Origin: an uncultured Clostridium sp.
GTDB taxonomy: Bacteria; Bacillota; Clostridia; Lachnospirales; Lachnospiraceae
NCBI GenBank assembly: GCA_900547035.1
Contig: URFM01000034.1
Coordinates: 1 to 40,697, forward strand
Direction: 5' to 3'
Length of the DNA: 40,697 nucleotides
Part shown: positions 9,240-16,790 of the stretch, one piece after another
Position numbering within the stretch: position 1 is the stretch's first letter
Layout of the letters: each line of letters starts with the position of its first letter
Position numbers and translations under genes: made by a program
The notes under the pieces: generated by a model
What the model saw: the letters and a program-made list of their open reading frames with translations, nothing else
What the model was told of the DNA's origin: nothing
Database searches by the model: none

Positions 9240-10130
9240 TTAATCTTCATCCTCGTCCTCAAAGTAATCCGTACTTACGGAAGCGCGGATGTAGCGTCCT
9301 CCTTCTACCTGATTAATGTATTCGGTAAGTTCGCCTGAATCCACCAAATCCTTCAGTTGCCTAGTGGCCTTGTCCTCCCACCGTTTCTGGGCATTCTGGC
9401 GTCCTGTTCCTGACTTGGAGCGCACATCATCCCGATAATCCTCGTACAGCTCGTTTTTCAGTTCATTAACTCCGTCCCGGATAATCTGATCGTTTTCCGC
9501 ATCCTGCTCCTTTTGTTTCTGCTCGTTCAGCACGTACTGCCACTCGTCATCACCGGTGATCTTGGCCACTCTGCGGGTAGCGGGGCTGCTGTACTGCATG
9601 ATGCCGTTGTCATCATAGCGGAATGTTTTCTGACCGTCGGAGCTTTCCAGCTTCCGGTTGCGGTACAGGGCGCCGGTAACCGGATCCGCCTGGTAAGCGA
9701 AAGAAGAGCCGCTGGTAGGATCAGACAGGAAAAAGATTCCCGTCTGCATCACACCGTTTTCGTCCAAATAGTACCGGTTGTCGCCAATATTCAGCCAATA
9801 GGTGTACATAGACCCAAAATCCTCCGGATCCAGATAATACCACTTTCCGCCGATTTCTCTCCAGCCATAGACCTTTGCCCCGGTTGACGGCTCAAAATAG
9901 TACCACTTGAAGTTGATGTACTGCCATCCGATTTGCATATAGCCGTCATTATCAAATGCATACTCATAGCCGTCAATGGTTTTAATTCCGTTTCTTGCGT
10001 AGGATCCGTCCTCATAAGTATACCAGTATCGTCCGTCTCCTCCCTGCTGCCATCCGGCCAAAGCGGTTGAGGCCGATGCAATGGTCATAACCGCGGCTGC
10101 TGTCAGAATCAAGTTTCTTTTTCTCATCAT
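9240..10130 (-). CDS. Secreted cell-wall-binding repeat protein
   Basis: A 296-aa exported protein. Residues 1-25 are a signal peptide (MMRKRNLILTAAAVMTIASA, then a likely ALA-G cleavage). Residues 26-150 hold about five choline/glucan-binding-type repeats rich in aromatic residues, such as GWQYINFKWYYFEPSTGAKV and GWREIGGKWYYLDP. The remaining half is charged and helical (NEQKQKEQDAENDQIIRDGV) and ends with acidic residues; I recognise no enzyme domain there. It is the last gene of the phosphatase-kinase-kinase operon, 25 bases behind the PASTA kinase, with an AGGAGG site. It could be a wall-located partner or target of the kinases, which is inference from position. Confidence 0.85.
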   Translation of the reverse strand: MMRKRNLILTAAAVMTIASASTALAGWQQGGDGRYWYTYEDGSYARNGIKTIDGYEYAFDNDGYMQIGWQYINFKWYYFEPSTGAKVYGWREIGGKWYYLDPEDFGSMYTYWLNIGDNRYYLDENGVMQTGIFFLSDPTSGSSFAYQADPVTGALYRNRKLESSDGQKTFRYDDNGIMQYSSPATRRVAKITGDDEWQYVLNEQKQKEQDAENDQIIRDGVNELKNELYEDYRDDVRSKSGTGRQNAQKRWEDKATRQLKDLVDSGELTEYINQVEGGRYIRASVSTDYFEDEDED

Positions 10131-10155
10131 TGTAATCCTCCTTCTCTATAATTTA

Positions 10156-12330
10156 TTAATCTACAAAACCTGCCATATCATCCGCCGGATTGTACGCCGT
10201 CGTCGGCGCCGGAGTAGGCGCTGGGGTAGGTGCCGGCGTTGGAGCCGGAGTAGGTGCTGGGGTGGGCGCCGGAGTGGGCGCCGGAGTGGGGGTAGACTGC
10301 CCTCTGCCTCCTGCAGGAGCCCTTTCCGTTCTCGGGGCCTGGGTCGGAGCCTGGGTTTGCTGCGCTCCGGTACTGATGGTCAGAATAATGGAGGCTCCTT
10401 TATCCGTCATTGTGCCTGGAGCGATGGACTGCCGGATTACCATTCCTTCCTCCACCGTATCGCTTGCCTCCTCCTGGAGCTCTACTACAAACCCTGCCGC
10501 CTCAAGCTCTGCCTGCGCATCCTGGATGGTCATATTCTGGTAATTCTCCACCAGCAGCTGTTCTTTGCCCAGGCTGACGGTTACCGAAACCACCGTTTCC
10601 ATTTCTCCCTGGGATTGGGCGATCACAGAGCCCGCCGGAATCTCATCGCTGTATTCCATGGAAACTTTCTCCATATAAAGCCCTGCGCCCTTTAAGGCCT
10701 CATAGGCCTCCTGCTGGCTCATACCGGTCAGGTTGGGAACCTGACCCGCCTCTTTGGAAGCGTCTGCTTCACCTTTTGCCACTTTCAGAGTAATGATCTG
10801 ATCCAGAGGCACCGTCTCCCCGATTTCCGGCTCCACTCCCGTTACAACGCCCTCTGCCGCCCAGGTTTCCTCATCGTCCACAATATTCACCGACAGAAGC
10901 CGCAGCTCTTTTAAAGCCTGAACCGCAGCCGTCTGATTCATCCATATCAAATCAGGAATCTTTGCGCTGCCTCTTCCGGTACTGATGGTCACGGAAAGGG
11001 TCTTCCCTTTCTCTTCCACCCGTCCCGCATTCACCGGTTTTCCATCAATCTCCACACCCAGAATACGTCCTTCCCGGATCAGATCGGAGCTTTCAGAACG
11101 GCCGATCGCGAATTCAAATCCTGCCTCCGTTACAATTTCCCTTGCCTGGTCCTGATCCATATTGATCAGGTTGGGAATCCTGGCCTCATTTTCTCCAAGC
11201 TCCACCGAAGCGGCCTGATCCGGTCCAATCTGCCTCAGATTGACCGCGACCATCACTCCCGCAGCGACCACTGCTATAACAGCAAGGAAGATCACTGCCT
11301 TCAGCCAGATAGGCCACCGCCCCGCATCCCGGTCGTCTGCCGTAGCCTTAACCTTTGAAACCTCCGAAGAAAGCAGGGCCTTCTCAAATTCTTCCGCCGA
11401 TTTGGTCCGATCCTCAATCTTTACATTCAAGGCGTTCATTAAAGCGTTTTCCGTACTCTTCTTAATGGAAACCCCCAGCTTTGAAGGTTCTTTCAAGGTA
11501 TCCTTCAGACGGCGCTCCGTGGCTTCCTCCGGCTTCTTTCCCGTAATCATCCGGTAAAAAGTCGCCGCAAGAGAATAGACATCCGTCCACGGTCCCTGAT
11601 TTCCATTGCTCTGATACTGCTCCACCGGGGCATATCCAAATTTTACCAAAACCGTAAGGCTTTTGGAATGTCCGCTGGTGGCGTACCGGGAAGCCCCGAA
11701 ATCCAGCAGCTTTACTTCCCCCGTTTTCAAAAGGAAAATATTATCCGGAGCGATATCCCGGTGAATAATCCCATGCTTATGTACGGCCTTCAAGCTGTCC
11801 AGCACGCTCAATATAATGGGAAGGGCCTCTTCCACCGTCATTTTCCCCTGTCGGTCCAGCCTGGACTTGAGCGTTTCGCCATCCAGATATTCCATCACGA
11901 TATAGGCCGTATTATTTTCCTCAAAAAAGTCAAAAACATGGGCAATTCCCGGAACATCTCCTAGCTGCGCCAGCCGCTTGGCCTCATCCAGAGTCTTTCT
12001 CATTCCTACCTGAAACTGTTCCTTTTTGTCTCCTCCGTAAATTGCCATTTTAGTCTGATTGAGCATACGGGTGGCAAATTCCACGGGGAAATATTCTTTG
12101 ATCGCCACCTTTTTGCAGAGCAGACTGTCGTATCCAATATAGGTAATTCCAAATCCCCCGGAGCCCAGCACCTTTCCCACCATGTATCTGCCTGCAAGAA
12201 CCGAACCCGGGGAAATATAATGCACCTCCCCTGCGGGAGTTCCATTTACATAGCCGCAGTGGGGGCAGGCGGAAAGTCCCTCCTCATACTCCTCCATACA
12301 GCCCAGACAACGTACCTTCAAATTTCTCAC
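10156..12330 (-). CDS. PASTA-domain Ser/Thr kinase with N-terminal zinc ribbon
   Basis: Membrane Ser/Thr kinase of 724 aa. Domains in order: zinc ribbon (Cys 8, 11, 22, 25); kinase from about 49 to 310 with GSGGFG (56-61), Lys78 in [16 protein letters not shown] and DFGAS; one transmembrane helix near 345-367; four PASTA repeats spanning roughly 385-655; and a TPAP-repeat tail followed by 15 acidic/neutral residues. PASTA domains bind muropeptides or lipid II in PrkC/PknB/Stk1 kinases. This one differs from the usual PrkC by its zinc ribbon, its proline-rich tail and its lack of the rsgA neighbour, so it may be a second, specialised kinase. It is 16 bases behind the other kinase gene and shares its operon. 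Confidence 0.93.
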   Translation of the reverse strand: MRNLKVRCLGCMEEYEEGLSACPHCGYVNGTPAGEVHYISPGSVLAGRYMVGKVLGSGGFGITYIGYDSLLCKKVAIKEYFPVEFATRMLNQTKMAIYGGDKKEQFQVGMRKTLDEAKRLAQLGDVPGIAHVFDFFEENNTAYIVMEYLDGETLKSRLDRQGKMTVEEALPIILSVLDSLKAVHKHGIIHRDIAPDNIFLLKTGEVKLLDFGASRYATSGHSKSLTVLVKFGYAPVEQYQSNGNQGPWTDVYSLAATFYRMITGKKPEEATERRLKDTLKEPSKLGVSIKKSTENALMNALNVKIEDRTKSAEEFEKALLSSEVSKVKATADDRDAGRWPIWLKAVIFLAVIAVVAAGVMVAVNLRQIGPDQAASVELGENEARIPNLINMDQDQAREIVTEAGFEFAIGRSESSDLIREGRILGVEIDGKPVNAGRVEEKGKTLSVTISTGRGSAKIPDLIWMNQTAAVQALKELRLLSVNIVDDEETWAAEGVVTGVEPEIGETVPLDQIITLKVAKGEADASKEAGQVPNLTGMSQQEAYEALKGAGLYMEKVSMEYSDEIPAGSVIAQSQGEMETVVSVTVSLGKEQLLVENYQNMTIQDAQAELEAAGFVVELQEEASDTVEEGMVIRQSIAPGTMTDKGASIILTISTGAQQTQAPTQAPRTERAPAGGRGQSTPTPAPTPAPTPAPTPAPTPAPTPAPTPAPTTAYNPADDMAGFVD
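10204..10293 (-). repeat. 12-bp tandem repeat coding (TPAP)n
   Basis: About seven and a half units of a 12-base repeat encode Thr-Pro-Ala-Pro at the C-terminus of the PASTA kinase. Third bases vary between units, so it is not a fresh expansion, but such tracts can still change length by slippage. Confidence 0.9.
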
Positions 12331-12346
12331 TCCTCCAAAACGAAAT

Positions 12347-14344
12347 TTATTCCACGGTAATTTCTTCCATCCAACCAGTAATTTTCGAAAAATCCTGACT
12401 GTTTACATTCGCATATTCCTGACACATCCGCCTGTTTAAGGGGATGCCTCCCGCATTCTGTACGCAGAACAGGTCCTGGGCTCTCTCAGAAAGCAGATAA
12501 TATACCAGCCGCTGGGCGGCCGCCTGCTCATTTTTGGTTCCCCCTGCCCCTGCGCTCCAGAAATGGTCGTATTTTCCCATCAGAATATCCTCATCCGGAA
12601 GAATGGTCTGATACTGTCCCGGAATATCCATAGCCAGTCTCTGGTAATCAGAAGTATCGGACAGATAAAAAGAAGTCTGTCCCCCAATGAACAGTTCATA
12701 ACCATCCTTTAAAGGATCCGCCCCCAGACGCTTTGCCGTCTCCTCATACACCGCAAAGCAGTCCTCCCCGGTCATATTCTCATAAAGCTCTGTATCCTCT
12801 GGATTCATGCTGAAATTGCTCTCCCCGTCTTTTTCCAGTTCCTTACAGCTGGCAAAAAACTCCGGGGCCTCCTGTCCGTTTAAGCTGCTGGCATAGAGAA
12901 CCGGAAGCTGGATGCTTAAAGGAACCCGTTTTAAATCCGGGAAATCCTCTCCATAATCTTCCAGCAAATAATACTCCTCCCGGTTCAGAAGCTCTTCAAG
13001 CTCCGTCAGTGATGCAGCCCCATCCAGCTCATCCTCTGTCAGGCAGGTACTGTCAAACACATCCGGAAGCTCCCCATCTTCGGCTGCTTCTTTTAAAACT
13101 TCCGGATATTCACTTGCTTCAAAAGAGGTAATCTCCAGCTGGACCTGGGGATATTTTTCTTCATATTCCTGAGCCATCTCATGGAACATTGCCCGGGCTT
13201 CTTCTTCCGTCTGCCCATGAAGCGCCGGCACCCAAACCTGGATGGACGCCTCTGCCAGATAGACCTCCCGCAGACGGTTCATCGTCAGCCAAAGGCCTCC
13301 CCCCGCCGCGCCGGCCAGCGCCAATACAATCAAGAGCACTCCGGCGATCCGAACCGTTTTGCGGTGTTTCAGCTCATGCTCCACATCCCGCACGGTCCCT
13401 TTATTCAGCAGGGCGTTTTTAAACTGATCCGCATTCTGATAGCGCAGCTGCGGATTTACCGCCATCGCGCGCATCACCGCATTGCTCACATACTCCGGAA
13501 TTTCAGGCCGGATCTCCCTGGGAGCTTTCAGATGATCTTCCGTCTGCCGGTCTGTGGATTCTTCCGGTTTAACTCCCGTAAGGGCTGTGTACAAAGTCGC
13601 TCCTAAGGCATATAAATCCGTATAGGCGCCCTCTTTTCCCTTGGTGGTATACTGTTCCGGAGGCGCGTAGTGAGGCGTCAGAATCCGGGTCATGTCCGTA
13701 TTTTCAATCCGGGAAGCGCCGAAATCAATCAGCTTTACCTCTCCGGTGCGGCAGATAAAGATATTGCTCGGGTTAATATCCCGGTGAAGAATTCCCGCCT
13801 TGTGAACCACTTTCAAAGCGTCCAGTACGCAAAGCGTTACGTTCACCGCCGTCTCCACGTCGTCTGTACCGCCCTTTTTCCGGATGTAGTCCTTGTAGGA
13901 CATTCCATCCAGGAAGTCCATAATCATGTAGGCTGTATTGTTATCCTCAAAGAAATCGTATACATCCAGAATATTTGGGTGATTGTTGAATTTTGCCACC
14001 GTTCTGGCTTCGTTCAGGAACTTTTCCTTCCCTCTCTGATATTCCTTCATGTTTTTGGGGGAATAGACTAAAACTTCCTTTTTTCCGGGAATCCGGTTGG
14101 CTATGCCTCCGGGGAAATACTCTTTAATAGCCACCATCTTATCCAGGGTGTTGTCCCAGGCCTTATAGATAATGCCGAATCCCCCCGTATTGATCTGTAC
14201 GCCTACGGTATAGCGGTTTGCCAGAACCACTCCCGGAGACAGATAATAAAGCTCCTTAGGCCCGGACGTCTGATCATATCCGCACCAGGGGCAGATATTC
14301 CCCCTGCCCTGGTATTCCTTCATACAATTATAACATCTGCTCAT
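12347..14344 (-). CDS. Ser/Thr kinase with extracytoplasmic solute-binding-protein-like domain
   Basis: A 665-aa membrane kinase. A zinc ribbon (Cys 4, 7, 18, 21) precedes the kinase domain of about 45-305, with NTGGFG, Lys74 in [16 protein letters not shown] and DFGAS. One transmembrane helix (about 335-357, GVLLIVLALAGAAGGGLWLT) leads to a 300-residue outer domain. That domain reads like a family 1 ABC solute-binding protein: IQVWVPALHGQTEEEARAMF, EEKYPQVQLEITSF, LPDVFDSTCL and a C-terminal helical segment QAAAQRLVYYLLSERAQDLF. Such proteins bind sugars or oligosaccharides, so ligand sensing is a natural guess. It sits 11 bases after the phosphatase gene and 16 before the PASTA kinase. The fold call for the outer domain is from pattern only. 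Confidence 0.88.
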   Translation of the reverse strand: MSRCYNCMKEYQGRGNICPWCGYDQTSGPKELYYLSPGVVLANRYTVGVQINTGGFGIIYKAWDNTLDKMVAIKEYFPGGIANRIPGKKEVLVYSPKNMKEYQRGKEKFLNEARTVAKFNNHPNILDVYDFFEDNNTAYMIMDFLDGMSYKDYIRKKGGTDDVETAVNVTLCVLDALKVVHKAGILHRDINPSNIFICRTGEVKLIDFGASRIENTDMTRILTPHYAPPEQYTTKGKEGAYTDLYALGATLYTALTGVKPEESTDRQTEDHLKAPREIRPEIPEYVSNAVMRAMAVNPQLRYQNADQFKNALLNKGTVRDVEHELKHRKTVRIAGVLLIVLALAGAAGGGLWLTMNRLREVYLAEASIQVWVPALHGQTEEEARAMFHEMAQEYEEKYPQVQLEITSFEASEYPEVLKEAAEDGELPDVFDSTCLTEDELDGAASLTELEELLNREEYYLLEDYGEDFPDLKRVPLSIQLPVLYASSLNGQEAPEFFASCKELEKDGESNFSMNPEDTELYENMTGEDCFAVYEETAKRLGADPLKDGYELFIGGQTSFYLSDTSDYQRLAMDIPGQYQTILPDEDILMGKYDHFWSAGAGGTKNEQAAAQRLVYYLLSERAQDLFCVQNAGGIPLNRRMCQEYANVNSQDFSKITGWMEEITVE

Positions 14345-14355
14345 TTCCCCTGCCC

Positions 14356-15075
14356 CTAATCAATCCAGACCGCTATGGCTGAATAATTATCCATTTCCTT
14401 ATTTCTGCCGTTTTTCTCTACGATTTTCTCCATGGCCTCCAGCCAGGCAGCCGGAGTATCGGCTCTCTTTAAGGTGCTCTCCATCTTTTTTTCCAAAATC
14501 AGCTCCCAAAAGCCATCCGAGCAGAGGAGAAATGCCGTACGGCTCTCTCTGGGAATCTCCTGGGACAGCTGATAGCGCAGTTCATCCGTCTCCGCTCCAA
14601 GAACCCGAAGAAGCCTGTTCCGGTCCGGATGATGGCGGATCTGCTTCTCCTTGATCTCTCCTATGGATACCAGCATCTGGGGAACGCTGTGATCCAGAGT
14701 CCTCTCCGCAATGCGCCCATTACGAAAGAAATATAGCCGGGAATCCCCGATATGTCCCCATCGGACATACTCTTCCTCCACATTCACAACCACCATGGTT
14801 GTTTTCATGTCCGCCAGACGGCGGTTTTCCTGCTGATGTCTTAAAATATTTTCCTGGGCCTTCTCAAAAATCCGCTCCAGAAGGTGTTCTTCCTCCCCCG
14901 CAAATTCCTCTTTTGCTGTCTCCACAGCGATTTTTGAAGCCACTTCTCCGCAGCCATGTCCTCCCAGCCCGTCGGCCAGAGCAAAACAGAAGCGGTTTTC
15001 CTGACGGGCCATACCCACGCTGTCCTCATTTTCCGGTCTGGAACCGCTTCGGCTGATTGCTGAAAACTGTACCAT
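14356..15075 (-). CDS. PP2C-family protein phosphatase
   Basis: Metal-dependent Ser/Thr phosphatase of about 239 aa, the size of bacterial PrpC/Stp. The metal-binding motifs are all present: SRPENEDSVG, FALADGLGGHGCGE, WGHIGDSRLY, LLCSDGFWE and DNYSAIAV. It would reverse phosphorylation by the two kinases encoded just downstream. An ATG at 15090 abuts its possible ribosome site, whereas the ATG at 15075 has AGGTGG five bases upstream, so the shorter form is preferred. It is the first gene behind a near-consensus promoter. No membrane segment is seen, so it acts in the cytoplasm. Confidence 0.93.
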   Translation of the reverse strand: MVQFSAISRSGSRPENEDSVGMARQENRFCFALADGLGGHGCGEVASKIAVETAKEEFAGEEEHLLERIFEKAQENILRHQQENRRLADMKTTMVVVNVEEEYVRWGHIGDSRLYFFRNGRIAERTLDHSVPQMLVSIGEIKEKQIRHHPDRNRLLRVLGAETDELRYQLSQEIPRESRTAFLLCSDGFWELILEKKMESTLKRADTPAAWLEAMEKIVEKNGRNKEMDNYSAIAVWID

Positions 15076-15133
15076 GTAAGCCACCTGCATCCTTCAATTT
15101 TCGTGAAAGATAAACATTTTCACTCTATATGTC

Positions 15134-15161
15134 ATTATACCAATCCCCTATTCTTTGTCAA
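15134..15161 (-). promoter_or_regulatory. Promoter of the phosphatase-kinase operon
   Basis: TTGACA, 16 bases, TATAAT on the minus strand, about 60 bases before the phosphatase start. Both hexamers match the sigma-A consensus exactly. Confidence 0.85.
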
Positions 15162-15230
15162 CAAAACTGCGGGAAAATGTATGGTTTTCCATGTATAAAG
15201 GCATCCGTTCACGCCTGAACCGTTCTATAT

Positions 15231-15274
15231 AAAAACAGGTGAAAATCCCGGTTTTCCCTCTGATTTTCACCCTG
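15231..15274 (-). terminator. Terminator after murA
   Basis: GGTGAAAATC/GATTTTCACC form a 10-base stem, followed on the minus strand by TGTTTTTAT. It separates murA from the phosphatase operon. Confidence 0.8.
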
Positions 15275-15290
15275 CTTGCCGCTGACTAAC

Positions 15291-16583
15291 TCAGCTTACT
15301 TTCATTTTAAATTTTTGAATTTCCCGGTCGCTGTCCACCTTTTTGATCATAGCACCCAGAGCCTGAAGTTTCTCCTCAAAGCATTCGTAGCCTCTCTGGA
15401 TATATCCGATCTCGTCCACCACCGTATATCCGTCTGCCGCCAGACCGGCGATCACAAGAGCAGCGCCTGCCCGCAGATCCGGAGCGTTTACCTGAGCTCC
15501 TGTAAACCCTTTGACTCCATCGATCACCGCCACATTTCCCTCTACCTTAATCTGGCCGCCCATCCTGGCCAGCTCGTCCACATATTTGAAGCGGTTTTCA
15601 AAAATGCTCTCCGTTACCATACTGGTTCCCTGAGCCAATGCCAGGGCCACGGTCATCTGCGGCTGCATGTCTGTGGGGAAACCCGGATAAGGAAGGGTCT
15701 TGATATCCGTATGGCGCTGCATAGGCTTTCCAACCACCCGCACTTCGTCGTCAAACTCGATGACCTCGCAGCCCATTTCAATCAGCTTGGCGGATATAGC
15801 CTCCAGATGCTTGGGGATCACGTTCTTCACCATAACGTCCCCTCTGGTAGCTGCGGCAGCACACATAAAGGTGCCCGCCTCGATCTGATCCGGTATAATG
15901 GAATACTCCGTGCCGTGGAGGCAGTGTACTCCGCGAATTCGAATCGTGTCCGTTCCGGCTCCTTTGATATTGGCTCCCATGCTGTTTAAAAAGTTGGCCA
16001 CATCTACCACATGAGGTTCCTTGGCCGCGTTTTCCAGAATGGTCTGTCCTTCTGCCAAAGCAGCCGCCATCATGATATTAATGGTTGCTCCTACGCTGAC
16101 CACATCCAGATAAATGTGGCTGGCCACTAAATCGATGGCGTGAGCCTTCACTGCTCCGCGCTCGATCACAACCTCTGCTCCCAGCGCCCGAAATCCTTTT
16201 AAATGCTGGTCAATTGGGCGGCTTCCGATATTGCAGCCTCCGGGAAGAGGAACCTGAGCGCTCTTGTATTTTCCCAAAAGAGCGCCGATGAAATAGTAGG
16301 AAGCGCGGATTCGGCGGATATACTCGTCATCTACCGCTACTTCGTGAATATTCTTTCCGTTAATCCGAACGGTGTGGCGGTCGATCCGGTCCACTCTGGC
16401 GCCAATTTCCTGAATAGCCTCCAGCAGCACGTTGATGTCCCGGACATCCGGAAGATTGTCAATGAGAACATCCTCATCGGTCATGATCGACGCCGCTAAA
16501 ATGCCCAGGGCAGCATTCTTCGCTCCGCTGATTGTCACATCTCCCACCAGAGGGTTTCCGCCCTTAATGATATACTGATCCAT
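15291..16583 (-). CDS. murA: UDP-N-acetylglucosamine 1-carboxyvinyltransferase
   Basis: First committed enzyme of peptidoglycan precursor synthesis: it transfers enolpyruvate from phosphoenolpyruvate to UDP-GlcNAc in the cytoplasm. It has 430 aa, the usual length. The N-terminus GGNPLVGDVTISGAKNAAL and the loop LPGGCNIGSRPIDQH are typical; the Cys of that loop is the catalytic residue that fosfomycin alkylates. An AGAGGTG site precedes the ATG. The gene has its own promoter and terminator. Many Firmicutes carry two MurA copies, and which one this is cannot be told here. Confidence 0.97.
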   Translation of the reverse strand: MDQYIIKGGNPLVGDVTISGAKNAALGILAASIMTDEDVLIDNLPDVRDINVLLEAIQEIGARVDRIDRHTVRINGKNIHEVAVDDEYIRRIRASYYFIGALLGKYKSAQVPLPGGCNIGSRPIDQHLKGFRALGAEVVIERGAVKAHAIDLVASHIYLDVVSVGATINIMMAAALAEGQTILENAAKEPHVVDVANFLNSMGANIKGAGTDTIRIRGVHCLHGTEYSIIPDQIEAGTFMCAAAATRGDVMVKNVIPKHLEAISAKLIEMGCEVIEFDDEVRVVGKPMQRHTDIKTLPYPGFPTDMQPQMTVALALAQGTSMVTESIFENRFKYVDELARMGGQIKVEGNVAVIDGVKGFTGAQVNAPDLRAGAALVIAGLAADGYTVVDEIGYIQRGYECFEEKLQALGAMIKKVDSDREIQKFKMKVS

Positions 16584-16705
16584 CTTACACCTCTATATAG
16601 AAAATTACATCCGGCATCACAGTCCTGCTGCCGGAATCAGGATTTCCTTTTTTTATCTAAAAGAAACCTTAAAGATTTGTTCATAATTCATTTACATCTT
16701 TATTG

Positions 16706-16733
16706 ATTATACCATAAGAATCGGATTTGTAAA
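16706..16733 (-). promoter_or_regulatory. murA promoter
   Basis: TTTACA, 16 bases, TATAAT on the minus strand, about 125 bases before murA. The leader contains a CCGGCA/TGCCGG dyad near 16613-16636. Confidence 0.75.
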
Positions 16734-16758
16734 GTAAAAGGCGGCTTTTTCGCCGCCT
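16731..16758 (-). terminator. Terminator of the 822-aa gene
   Basis: AGGCGGC/GCCGCCT with a 6-base loop, followed on the minus strand by TTTTACTTT. It overlaps the -35 box of the murA promoter. Confidence 0.8.
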
Positions 16759-16790
16759 CCATACTGAAAAGGGATCGAATTTTGTCCTAT

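Noticed and set aside
10190..10543. Plus-strand frame of Gly-Ala-Val repeats opposite the PASTA kinase tail
   Set aside because: It is the antisense of the TPAP repeat and has no ribosome site or recognisable domain.
16613..16654. Plus-strand terminator in the murA leader
   Set aside because: CCGGCA/TGCCGG is followed by T only after about 13 bases and no plus-strand gene leads into it.
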